Part shown: in pieces, positions 16,905 through 23,813 of the stretch
How the letters are laid out: every line of letters starts with the position of its first letter
Numbering within the stretch: the first letter of the stretch is position 1
From: Oscillospiraceae bacterium
GTDB taxonomy: Bacteria > Bacillota > Clostridia > Oscillospirales > Acutalibacteraceae
Direction of reading: 5' to 3'
Length of the DNA stretch: 64,000 nt
Assembly (NCBI GenBank): GCA_031256825.1
Contig: JAIRPV010000010.1
Span: 33,121 to 97,120 of the forward strand
Notes under the pieces: generated by a model
What the model was told of the DNA's origin: nothing
The model's input: the letters and a program-made list of their open reading frames with translations, nothing else
Databases searched by the model: none
Translations under genes and position numbers: made by a program

Positions 16905-17795
16905 ATGACAGAGCAAGACTTGATCGAGCAAATCACAAAAGCCATACTGGATGCAGAAGGCCAGGCAGGAGGCCAGACAGGAGGCCAGACAGGAGGCAGG
17001 AAAGAGGAGGCAGGAGGCCAGACAGGAGGCAGGAGGGAGGAGGCAGGAGGCAGGGGATCAGCAGCGGCAGAGCGTTCCCCTGATTCCCACCCCCTGAACC
17101 CTAACCCCTATCCTGATTCCTCGCTGACTTGCGCAAGGATTGGGATTGGCCGGGCAGGGGCGCGGCTGCGCACAGAAGATTGGCTGCGGCTGCGAGCCGA
17201 CCACGCCGCCGCGCGCGACGCCGCTTTTTTGGATGTGCCGCAGGAGTTTTTGCAGCGGCACCAGCTGCGGCAGGTGCAAACGCGCTGCAAAGACCGGGAT
17301 GAATTTTTGACAAGGCCCGATCTGGGCAGGCTTTTCCCGCAAGAAAGCAAAGCCGCTATCAAAGAAATCAACCCGCAGCCGTGCGATGTTCTGGTATACG
17401 CAGCCGACGGGCTAAGCTCCCGCGCTGTGGAAGCCAACGCGGGCGACTGCCTGCCCATTCTGCTCGACGGCCTGCGGCAGCGCGGCCTGCGCCTGGGCAC
17501 GCCGTTTTTTGTGAAGTTCGGGCGCGTAGCCGCCATGGAGGAAATTGCGGAACTGACCGGGGCGCAGGTGGTCTGCGTGCTGATTGGCGAGCGCCCGGGC
17601 CTGGGTTCCCCCGAAAGCATGAGCGCCTACATGGCCTACGCGCCAAAACCCGGCATGCCGGAAGCAGGCCGAACCGTTGTCTCCAATATTTACGCGGGCG
17701 GCGTGCCCGCCGTTGAGGCCGGGGCGTATTTGGCGGAGCTGCTGGGGCGGATTTTTGAAGCAAAAAAAAGCGGGGTGGAATTCAGCAATGGGTAA
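16905..17795 (+). CDS. eutC: Ethanolamine ammonia-lyase small subunit with low-complexity linker
   Basis: Partner of EutB that helps form the cobalamin site. I use the ATG at 16905 (MTEQDLIEQITKAILDAE), about seven bases after GGAG. Residues 1-18 form the usual N-terminal helix. Residues about 19-75 are an insertion of repeated QTGGR/EEAGG units followed by a Pro/Asn-rich stretch. The normal core then starts at ARIGIGRAGARLRTEDWLRLRADHAAARDA and continues through QTRCKDRDEFLTRPDLGR, DVLVYAADGLSSRAVEAN and CVLIGERPGLGSPESMSAYM. The insertion is in frame and separates the helix from the core, so the enzyme may still work. Confidence 0.93.
   Translation: MTEQDLIEQITKAILDAEGQAGGQTGGQTGGRKEEAGGQTGGRREEAGGRGSAAAERSPDSHPLNPNPYPDSSLTCARIGIGRAGARLRTEDWLRLRADHAAARDAAFLDVPQEFLQRHQLRQVQTRCKDRDEFLTRPDLGRLFPQESKAAIKEINPQPCDVLVYAADGLSSRAVEANAGDCLPILLDGLRQRGLRLGTPFFVKFGRVAAMEEIAELTGAQVVCVLIGERPGLGSPESMSAYMAYAPKPGMPEAGRTVVSNIYAGGVPAVEAGAYLAELLGRIFEAKKSGVEFSNG
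16960..17125 (+). repeat. Degenerate tandem repeat inside eutC
   Basis: Purine-rich units such as AGGAGGCCAGACAGG and AGGAGGCAGG repeat from about 16960 to 17055. A pyrimidine-rich run built from CCTGATTCC, CCCCTGAACC and CTAACCCC follows to about 17125. They keep the eutC frame open. Confidence 0.75.
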
Positions 17796-17836
17796 TATAC
17801 GCATAAGCTGACACGTGAGAGGATGGAGGGCAACCC

Positions 17837-18490
17837 ATGACCGGCGATCGCATTCCAACAAAGCTCCTGGCCCGGCGCATTCTTCCCAACGCGGATCCGG
17901 CGCTGCTGCGGCAACTGGGCTGCCGCGAGGGCGAACGCAGCCTGGGGATTTTCACCACAGACTGCGACGATGTGAGCTATGCCGCGCTGGACGAAGCCAC
18001 AAAAAAAGCCGCCGTGCGCGTGGTTTACGCACGCAGCATGTATGCGGGCGCGGGCAACGCCAGCACACGCCTGGCCGGCGAATTTATCGGCATATTAGCG
18101 GGAGCCGAACCGGAACAGGTGCGCGCGGGCCTGGAAGCCGCGGCGGATTATCTGGAAAACGACGCGGCGTTTTACAGCGCAGACGAACAAAACAGCGTGG
18201 TCTATTTTGCGCACTGCATCGCCCGCACGGGCAGCTATTTATCCGAACAGGCCAAAGTGCCCGAGGGCGCGGCTCTGGCATATCTCATTGCGCCGCCGCT
18301 GGAAGCCACGGTTGGCCTTGACGCGGCGCTGAAAGCCGCCGACGTGGAATTGCGGGTGTTCTATGGCCCGCCCAGCGAAACAAATTTCGCCGGCGGTCTG
18401 CTCACGGGCGATCAGGCGGCGTGCCGGGCGGCGTGCGAAGCCTTTGCGCGGGCGGTCTGCGGCGTGGCGGCGCAACCATTGTGCTGCTGA
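17837..18490 (+). CDS. eutL: EutL, ethanolamine microcompartment shell protein
   Basis: A 217-residue tandem-BMC-domain trimer that forms a gated pore in the Eut shell facet. The whole chain matches EutL: LLARRILPNADPALLRQLG, IFTTDCDDVSYAALDEATKKA, VVYARSMYAGAGNASTRLAGE, ADYLENDAAFYSADEQ, FAHCIARTGSYLS, ALAYLIAPPLEA and FYGPPSETNFAGGLLTGDQAAC. GAGGATGGAGGGCAACCC precedes the ATG. It is the last gene of the eut operon here; no EutK, EutM, EutN or EutS is in the window. Confidence 0.96.
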   Translation: MTGDRIPTKLLARRILPNADPALLRQLGCREGERSLGIFTTDCDDVSYAALDEATKKAAVRVVYARSMYAGAGNASTRLAGEFIGILAGAEPEQVRAGLEAAADYLENDAAFYSADEQNSVVYFAHCIARTGSYLSEQAKVPEGAALAYLIAPPLEATVGLDAALKAADVELRVFYGPPSETNFAGGLLTGDQAACRAACEAFARAVCGVAAQPLCC

Positions 18491-18505
18491 CTCCTCCTGA
18501 AGTAT

Positions 18506-18552
18506 CATAAAAACAACTGCAACGGATCCCTCGTTGGAAGGCTCCGTTGCAG
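18506..18552 (-). terminator. Terminator after the traX-like gene, also a hairpin after eutL
   Basis: CTGCAACGGA (18517-18526) and TCCGTTGCAG (18543-18552) form a perfect 10-bp stem. On the minus strand it is followed by TTGTTTTTAT, a good U-tract for the traX-like transcript. On the plus strand no T-run follows, so for the eut mRNA it may act only as a 3' stabiliser. Confidence 0.8.
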
Positions 18553-18586
18553 CTGCTGCGATTCGCCGCGAGGCTGTTTTGTGCCG

Positions 18587-19426
18587 TTACCTGTGCGAGA
18601 CCAGATACGCCAAAAGATAGAGCAGATAGATGTGGGCCGGGTAGAAAATATAGAAGAAATATTTGCTGAACTTTCCGCCTCGGCCGCGCTTGTTGTTATA
18701 GAGCAGCATGGGGATCGCCGCAAAAATCATATACCACTGAATGCCGAAGCCCGAACCGTTTTTCCAGTCCGAATAGAGGGTCAAAGCGGTGAAGGCCACA
18801 AGCACCAAAACCTGCGCCCAGCGCCAGCGCCGCAGGGCATAGAACAGCATCCCCATAAAGATCAGCGTGCCGCCTTCCACCATAAAGAAAGAGGGCAGCA
18901 AGATCAGGATGAACGCAAACGCCTGGGGCAGCCGATCCATGAGCATCAGCAGCCCGAACGACGCCGCAAAATAAGCAAGGCCCAGCGCCACGCCGCCGAT
19001 AGCCAAGCCGGGCTTTTTTTCTTTTATGCCCCTGTAGATCATGGAACAGAAGCTCAGCAGCAGCGCCATAACAAACATCGTGCCAAAGGCGCTGTTGGCT
19101 AAAACGACCCCTTCCACAGGCAAAAGCCGCTGCAACAGCATGCTGGCCACGTTCATGAATTCAAATCCAATCAGCAGCTGAAGCAAGTAGCGGCGGCGGT
19201 TGCGGGTGTGATAAAAGCCTTCCGCGCAAAGGAACAGGAAGATTGGCATCACCGGGCGGCCCAAGATCTTCAGCCAAATCGGCGCGCCGGGGAACATCTC
19301 TTTGATGTGATCCAGCACCATGAGCGCCGCCATGATATACTTGAGCGCGTTGCCGCTGAACAGGCCCAGCGGCCAAGGTTTCGCGGGGGGCAGCCCGCGC
19401 GTTTCGGTCAGGGTGTTTTCTGGCAT
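18587..19426 (-). CDS. TraX family membrane protein
   Basis: A 279-residue polytopic membrane protein of the TraX family (named for F-pilin acetylase, but widespread in Firmicutes with other or unknown roles). Start MPENTLTETRG at 19426 with AAGGAGAATTGCT upstream. Family signs are GNALKYIMAALMVLDHIKEM near residue 25, LGRPVMPIFLFLCAEGFYHTRNRRRYLLQL, several hydrophobic helices and the C-terminal FYIFYPAHIYLLYLLAYL. It stands alone on its transcript, with a terminator behind it. Confidence 0.85.
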   Translation of the reverse strand: MPENTLTETRGLPPAKPWPLGLFSGNALKYIMAALMVLDHIKEMFPGAPIWLKILGRPVMPIFLFLCAEGFYHTRNRRRYLLQLLIGFEFMNVASMLLQRLLPVEGVVLANSAFGTMFVMALLLSFCSMIYRGIKEKKPGLAIGGVALGLAYFAASFGLLMLMDRLPQAFAFILILLPSFFMVEGGTLIFMGMLFYALRRWRWAQVLVLVAFTALTLYSDWKNGSGFGIQWYMIFAAIPMLLYNNKRGRGGKFSKYFFYIFYPAHIYLLYLLAYLVSHR

Positions 19427-19445
19427 AGCAATTCTCCTTTGATCG

Positions 19446-19498
19446 ATTGGTTCTTTGATAGCTTGCCCCAAAACACAGGGGTTCTATCCAATTTTTTT
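19446..19498 (+). terminator. Terminator-like hairpin on the strand opposite to the flanking genes
   Basis: ATTGG, GATAG and CCCC pair with GGGG, CTATC and CCAAT around AAAACACA (one base is shared by two of the stems), and a run of seven T follows at 19492-19498. This orientation reads on the plus strand, while both neighbours are on the minus strand. Confidence 0.45.
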
Positions 19499-19502
19499 CG
19501 CT

Positions 19503-20288
19503 TTATAGCCCCAACAGCCGCGCCGCGTTGCCGCCCAGAATGCCGGGCGCCGCTTCCGGCCCAAATCCCCGCACAAAATCCAGTTCATCCGCCGGGTCGG
19601 CCCAAGGCAAATCGGTGCCAAAAAGGATGCGCTCCTTTGGATGCGCGGCAAGAAGCTCCCGCGCCCAGGCGGGCGGCAGCTTGCGCGCGCAATAGGATGT
19701 GTCGAAGTAAATATCCCGCCCGCACAGATGCTCCAGCACCTCGCGCCATTGCAGGTACCCGCCGAAGTGCGCCGCCACAACCGGCGCGCCGCCAAATTCC
19801 GGCAGCGCCCGCGCCAGGCGCTCCGGCGTGCAGTGCACGGGCGAAGGCAGGCCAATGTCCACCCCCGCGTGGAACAGCGTAACAAGCCCCAGCTCCGCCA
19901 GCGTGCGATACAAAGGGAACACGCGCGGGTCGTCAACGTAAAACTCCTGATAATCCGGGTGCAGCTTTACCCCCTTCAGGCCCGCCTCTTTCAGCCGCCG
20001 CAGCTCCTGCGCCGCGTCGGGCGCGCCGGGATGCACGGAACCAAAGGGGATGAGGCGCGGATGCGCCAGCAGCGAAACCGCGAATTCATTGACCGCGCGC
20101 TGCTGGCGCGGGTTTGTGGCAATGTTCGCAACCACCGCCGCGTCAATCCCGTGCCGGTCCATGAGAGCCAGCAGGCCCGCCGGCGTGCCGTCAAAAAAAG
20201 CGCGCATGCCGCTGCGCTGCTCCAGCGTTGGGATGGCCCGAGCGGCAATTTTTTCTGAAAAACAGTGCGTGTGGAAATCAATCACCAT
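19503..20288 (-). CDS. Amidohydrolase family (TIM-barrel metal hydrolase)
   Basis: A 261-residue amidohydrolase-2 (COG2159) protein. The metal ligands appear as DFHTHCF at the start, KLHPDYQEF, LFHAGVDIG, VVAAHFGGYLQWREV and LFGTDLPWADP near the C-terminus. Members include decarboxylases and hydrolases of aromatic or small carboxylic acids; I cannot predict the substrate. Start MVIDFHTH at 20288; a TTG nine bases upstream is an alternative. It is divergent from the ECF sigma gene, whose promoter lies in their shared 81-base gap and the first codons of this gene. Confidence 0.85.
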   Translation of the reverse strand: MVIDFHTHCFSEKIAARAIPTLEQRSGMRAFFDGTPAGLLALMDRHGIDAAVVANIATNPRQQRAVNEFAVSLLAHPRLIPFGSVHPGAPDAAQELRRLKEAGLKGVKLHPDYQEFYVDDPRVFPLYRTLAELGLVTLFHAGVDIGLPSPVHCTPERLARALPEFGGAPVVAAHFGGYLQWREVLEHLCGRDIYFDTSYCARKLPPAWARELLAAHPKERILFGTDLPWADPADELDFVRGFGPEAAPGILGGNAARLLGL

Positions 20289-20291
20289 ATC

Positions 20292-20320
20292 TTGCAAATT
20301 CCCCGTTCATTTGATATGAT
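20292..20320 (+). promoter_or_regulatory. Promoter of the ECF sigma/anti-sigma pair
   Basis: TTGCAA (20292-20297), 17-base spacer, TATGAT (20315-20320). This is a housekeeping-type promoter, so the pair is not driven only by its own sigma factor. Confidence 0.65.
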
Positions 20321-20369
20321 TGTAACGAAATGCGGCTTCAGCGGATTCATGGGACAAGGAGGTGGTGGA

Positions 20370-20858
20370 ATGCGGGAAAGCGCCGAAGAAGCCTTTCGGG
20401 CGCATGGCGAAATGGTGTATAAATACTTAATGAGCCTGTGCCACAACCCCGGCTGCGCGGAGGAGCTGACGCAGGAAACGTTTTACCGGGCGGTAAAAAA
20501 CTGGTCGCGGTATGATGAATCCTGCAAGCTGACCACATGGCTGTGCCAAATTGCCAGGCACTGCTGGTATCAGCAAATCGATCGCCAGCGGCGGCAAAGC
20601 GCGCAGGCCCTGCCGCAAGCGCTTGCCGACCCGGCCAATGGCATGGCGCAGCGCCTGGAAGCGCAGGAAGAGAAGCGGCGGCTCTACGCCGCCATCCATG
20701 CCCTTCCGGAGCCTGTGCGGGAACTGGTGCACCTGCGGCTGAGCGGCGAATGCTCCTTCGCGGAAATCGGCGAAATTCTGGGCCGCAGCGAAACTTGGGC
20801 GCGCACAACTTTTTACCGGGCAAAACTAAAACTACAGGAGGAATTGTCGCATGAATGA
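20370..20858 (+). CDS. ECF-type RNA polymerase sigma factor
   Basis: A 162-residue sigma-70 family factor. Start MRESAEEAFRAHGEMVYKYL at 20370 with AAGGAGGTGGTG upstream. Region 2 includes CAEELTQETFYRAVKNWSRYDESCKLTTWLCQIARHCWYQQIDRQRR (residues about 29-75), and region 4 the helix-turn-helix RLSGECSFAEIGEILGRSETWARTTFYRAKLKLQEEL. It overlaps the next gene by eight bases, the usual layout for a sigma factor and its anti-sigma. Signal and regulon are unknown. Confidence 0.93.
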   Translation: MRESAEEAFRAHGEMVYKYLMSLCHNPGCAEELTQETFYRAVKNWSRYDESCKLTTWLCQIARHCWYQQIDRQRRQSAQALPQALADPANGMAQRLEAQEEKRRLYAAIHALPEPVRELVHLRLSGECSFAEIGEILGRSETWARTTFYRAKLKLQEELSHE

Positions 20859-21549
20859 ACTGGATTGCCCCATTGTGAAAGACCTGCTGCCCAGCCACCT
20901 GGAAGGCTTAAACAGCCCCGAAACCACGGCGGCGCTGGAAAGCCACCTGCAAGGCTGCGAAAGCTGCCGCGGCGTGCTGGAAGCCCTGCGGACGCATCTT
21001 GAGGCCCCCGAGCCGGGCAGCCAGCACAAGGTGCGCACCCTGCGCAAGATCAAACGCAAAACCATCAAGGCCATTCTGATCACAGCGGGAATCCTGATCG
21101 GGCTGAGCGCCCTGTTTTTGATGACCTGCGCCATCGGGTTCCCTGTCAAGAGCAGCGAAATCAAGTGGCGCGCCGTAACAAACGCGCCTACCTACGACGT
21201 CTTCTGCTTCCCGGGGGATCTGTTTGAGGGATCCAACGGGGAGGTCGCGGCGACCTTCGAATTCCAGCCGGGCAGCTTCAGCTCCTGCGGCGTTGAACTG
21301 TCGCTCCCGGGCAAGCTGGCGCTTGAATGCCAAACCGCCTACACAACCAGTCAGGATTCCACCGGCGCGGAGAGCCACGAAATCAAAGTGAGCATGCGCA
21401 AAATGCTCAACCCCTTCCACATTCACGGCCCGGCCGCCATGTCGATTGGCGCCGCAAGCGACACGAATACCATCGTCTTGCAGTTCAGCGACAAAGACAT
21501 TGTTCTGACCTTTGAAGACGGCAAACTGCTCCGCGCGGAAGAGTCATAG
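20851..21549 (+). CDS. Anti-sigma factor with zinc-finger-type N-terminus and one membrane helix
   Basis: A 232-residue partner of the preceding sigma factor. The N-terminus has C6 and H32-x3-C36-x2-C39 (CPIVKDLLPSHLEG ... SHLQGCESCRG), the zf-HC2 anti-sigma pattern. A Lys/Arg-rich stretch (RTLRKIKRKTIKA) precedes a single transmembrane helix at about residues 70-92. The remaining about 140 residues would be extracellular and probably form the sensor. Its stop overlaps the stop of the convergent patatin-like gene by six bases. Confidence 0.88.
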   Translation: MNELDCPIVKDLLPSHLEGLNSPETTAALESHLQGCESCRGVLEALRTHLEAPEPGSQHKVRTLRKIKRKTIKAILITAGILIGLSALFLMTCAIGFPVKSSEIKWRAVTNAPTYDVFCFPGDLFEGSNGEVAATFEFQPGSFSSCGVELSLPGKLALECQTAYTTSQDSTGAESHEIKVSMRKMLNPFHIHGPAAMSIGAASDTNTIVLQFSDKDIVLTFEDGKLLRAEES

Positions 21550-22422
21550 CGCCGCCGCGCAAAACAGCGCCCGCCGCGCGTCGTCATACCCCATCCGGCA
21601 CACTTGCCGCAGCAAAGCAGCCGGCCTGCGCGTGAACGTATGCATGGGCAGCGCCGCCGCCGGACGAATGAGCACCGCGCGGCCCTCGGCTTCCAGTTGT
21701 TCGAGCCGCCGCAGCGAACGCATATAATTTTCGTGCCGCAGCGCCAGCGCCTTCGCGATTTCGGGATATTGCCGCAGGGCCAGAGGGTAAAGCCTCCGGC
21801 CCTTTTCCGGCGTTTTCCGGAAGCCCGGGGGCCGGTTCAAAATGGCCACCACGCGCGCGCAGCCCTCTTCCAGGGCGCGCTCCACAGGCAGCGAATCGGC
21901 CACGCCGCCGTCGAAATACAGTTCCCCGGCAATCTCCACCGGCTTGCAATACACCGGCAAAGCGCTGGAGGCCATGAGCGCCTTGCATTCGCGCCCCGCA
22001 AACGCGCTGTTCCCAAAATATTCCGCCCGCCCCGTGCGAGCGTTTGTTACAACAATACGAATCTCGTCGGCCACGGCGCAAAGCGTATCGTAGTCGAGCG
22101 GATCTTCGTGGTTGGTAATCACATCGTAGATATAGCCCAGATCAATAAAGCTGCCGGTTTTGCGCCAGCAGCGCCAGCCCATGTACGCCGGGCGCAGGGC
22201 GTAATCGGCATAAAACCGCACGGTGCGATCCCGGTGCCCGGCCAAGTGCGAGGCCAGGTTTGCCGCTGCGGCCGAAACGCCTATGTAATACGGGAACGTA
22301 ACGCCATTGTCGTGGAAGCACTGCAGCGCGCCCACGCCATAAATGCCCAGCTGGCCGCCGCCTTCGCAAAGCAGCGCCGTTTTTGGGCTGCGCAAATCCG
22401 CCCAGCCAAAAAAATCAGCCAT
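21544..22422 (-). CDS. Patatin-like phospholipase family protein, GxSxA elbow
   Basis: A 292-residue patatin-family serine hydrolase. It shows the oxyanion loop CEGGGQLGIYGVG, the nucleophile elbow YYIGVSAAA and the dyad aspartate in YFDGGVADSLPVERAL. The usual elbow is GxSxG; here the last Gly is Ala. Start MADFFGWADLRSPKTAL at 22422 with GGAGGGGACG upstream, overlapping the preceding small membrane protein gene by eight bases. It resembles the YjjU-like group. Lipid substrate and activity are uncertain. Confidence 0.87.
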   Translation of the reverse strand: MADFFGWADLRSPKTALLCEGGGQLGIYGVGALQCFHDNGVTFPYYIGVSAAAANLASHLAGHRDRTVRFYADYALRPAYMGWRCWRKTGSFIDLGYIYDVITNHEDPLDYDTLCAVADEIRIVVTNARTGRAEYFGNSAFAGRECKALMASSALPVYCKPVEIAGELYFDGGVADSLPVERALEEGCARVVAILNRPPGFRKTPEKGRRLYPLALRQYPEIAKALALRHENYMRSLRRLEQLEAEGRAVLIRPAAALPMHTFTRRPAALLRQVCRMGYDDARRALFCAAAL

Positions 22423-22696
22423 CGTCCCCTCCCCGTCTGTCAATCCTCGCGTTGCGGAAATACAGCGCGATATCCGCCGCCACCAGCAGCAGATTCAATC
22501 CATAGAAGACGAACACATAGGTCAATTTTTCCGCAAGCAATTTTGATACAATCCCTGCGGCGTAGCCCAGTTCAATCGCGCAAAGGAAAAACAAGCTCTT
22601 GCCTTTGGCGGTGCGCGCGCGCCAGGAGCGCAGCACAGACATCGGCCACGAAAGGCCAAAGCAAATCACCATGAGAGCTTCCAGGGCCTGCGGCAT
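22415..22696 (-). CDS. Small PQ-loop/SemiSWEET-like membrane protein
   Basis: A 93-residue protein with three predicted hydrophobic helices: MPQALEALMVICFGLSWPMSV, a SLFFLCAIELGYAAGIVSKLL segment, and YVFVFYGLNLLLVAADIALYF. The RSWRARTAKGKSLFF segment resembles the conserved part of PQ-loop half-transporters. AAAGGAGCGCAGC precedes the ATG. It is translationally coupled to the patatin-like gene. A transport role is possible, but I would leave it as an uncharacterised conserved membrane protein. Confidence 0.65.
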   Translation of the reverse strand: MPQALEALMVICFGLSWPMSVLRSWRARTAKGKSLFFLCAIELGYAAGIVSKLLAEKLTYVFVFYGLNLLLVAADIALYFRNARIDRRGGDDG

Positions 22697-22710
22697 GCTG
22701 CGCTCCTTTG

Positions 22711-22755
22711 CAAAAAACAAAAATCCAGGGGTTAGGCTCCAATCCCCTAACCCCT
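22711..22755 (-). terminator. Terminator of the HU gene
   Basis: AGGGGTTAGG (22727-22736) and CCTAACCCCT (22746-22755) form a 10-bp stem. On the minus strand the U-rich run GGATTTTTGTTTTTT follows. Confidence 0.85.
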
Positions 22756-22776
22756 CCCAGTCCTAACCTGAACTTC

Positions 22777-23055
22777 CTATTTGGCAACCGCGTCTTTCAG
22801 CGCTTTGCCGGGCTTAAACGCGGGCACGCGGGTGGCCGGGGAAACAACGGTTTCGTCGGGCTTCTGCGGGTTGCGGACAACGCGCTCGGCGCGATCGCGC
22901 ACCTCAAAGTTGCCAAAGCCAACAAACTGGATCTTTTCGCCCGCCGCCAGTGCGTCGGCAATGGCCTTCAGCACAGCGTCGAGGTTCGCCGCCGCGTCCT
23001 TCTTCGCAATTCCCTGTTGTTCTGCGAGTTTACCAATGAATTCTTGCTTGTTCAT
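22777..23055 (-). CDS. hup: HU family DNA-binding protein
   Basis: Small histone-like dimer that bends and compacts DNA. The 92 residues are a full HU chain: MNKQEFIGKLAEQQGIAKKDAAANLDAVLKAIADAL, the KIQFVGFGNFEVRDRAER turn and the DNA-binding arm RNPQKPDETVVSPATRVPAFKPGKALKD. GAAGGAGCATCAAC precedes the ATG. A possible own promoter (TTGGGG, 16 bases, TATAAA) spans 23088-23115 on the minus strand. It sits behind mazG and ends in its own terminator. Confidence 0.96.
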   Translation of the reverse strand: MNKQEFIGKLAEQQGIAKKDAAANLDAVLKAIADALAAGEKIQFVGFGNFEVRDRAERVVRNPQKPDETVVSPATRVPAFKPGKALKDAVAK

Positions 23056-23118
23056 GTTGATGCTCCTTCTCTGTTTTGCGTTTTCTTTTTATAATCAAAT
23101 GAGGGGTTACCCCAACGA

Positions 23119-23778
23119 TTATGCGGATTCTTGCGCTTTGACCTGTTCAAGGAACTTGTCCGCCGCTTCGGCAAGCACAAGCTCCGCGTCGCAGCCGGGC
23201 AGCAGCCGCGCCACCTGCACGGCGCTGAACAGCAGCGCCCCCATGGCGCCGTTCAGGTCGTTTTCGCCAATGCCAATCTTCGCGGCCTTCTTCTGCAATT
23301 TTTCGGCGCGCATGAGCGCCGGCAGCTCGCGGGGCACGCTTTCCATGGCCTGGCCTGTGCTGGCCTGCCCCTTCGAGCGGCGCTTGATCGCGTCCCAGTT
23401 CAAAAGAACGTCGCCCACGCCCGTTACCTGCGTTGCGCCAAAAACATGCGGGTGCCGCTCAATGAGCTTGCGGCAGATGCCGTCGGTCACCTGCTCCCAG
23501 CCAAAAGCGCCGCGCTCGCGCGCTATTTCGGTGTGCAGCGCCACTTGCAGCAACACATCGCCCAGCTCTTCGCAAAGCAGCGCGTCGTCGCCCTTGTTGA
23601 TGGCCTCAATGGCTTCGTATGTCTCTTCAATAAAGTTCTTGCGGATGCTCTCGTGCGTCTGTTCCGCATCCCAGGGGCAGCCGCCCGGCGCGCGCAAAAT
23701 CGCCACAATGCGCCGCAAGTCGTCGAAGCCGTAACACTGCTTGTCCAAAAACTCCGGCAGATCCGGTATGTCTGTCAT
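23119..23778 (-). CDS. mazG: Nucleoside triphosphate pyrophosphohydrolase MazG
   Basis: Hydrolyses (d)NTPs to NMPs, a pool-cleaning enzyme. The 219-residue protein starts MTDIPDLPEFLDK at 23778, with GGAGG six bases upstream; the ATG six bases earlier touches that site. The N-terminal MazG domain carries the metal-binding EE-x-(YE)EAI block in FIEETYEAIEAINKGDD and ELGDVLLQVALHTEIARE, preceded by PGGCPWDAEQTHESI. A shorter C-terminal half contains HPHVFG and NWDAIKRRSK. HU and MazG are often neighbours in Clostridia, as here. Confidence 0.93.
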   Translation of the reverse strand: MTDIPDLPEFLDKQCYGFDDLRRIVAILRAPGGCPWDAEQTHESIRKNFIEETYEAIEAINKGDDALLCEELGDVLLQVALHTEIARERGAFGWEQVTDGICRKLIERHPHVFGATQVTGVGDVLLNWDAIKRRSKGQASTGQAMESVPRELPALMRAEKLQKKAAKIGIGENDLNGAMGALLFSAVQVARLLPGCDAELVLAEAADKFLEQVKAQESA

Positions 23779-23813
23779 ATCCATCCTCCGGCGGAAAACC
23801 GCCAATCTCTATT

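Noticed and set aside
15485..16945. 486-codon minus-strand frame opposite eutB
   Set aside because: Shadow of eutB; no recognisable domain.
16960..17125. Possible CRISPR or minisatellite array
   Set aside because: Units are too short and degenerate, without spacers, and the stretch is read through as part of EutC.
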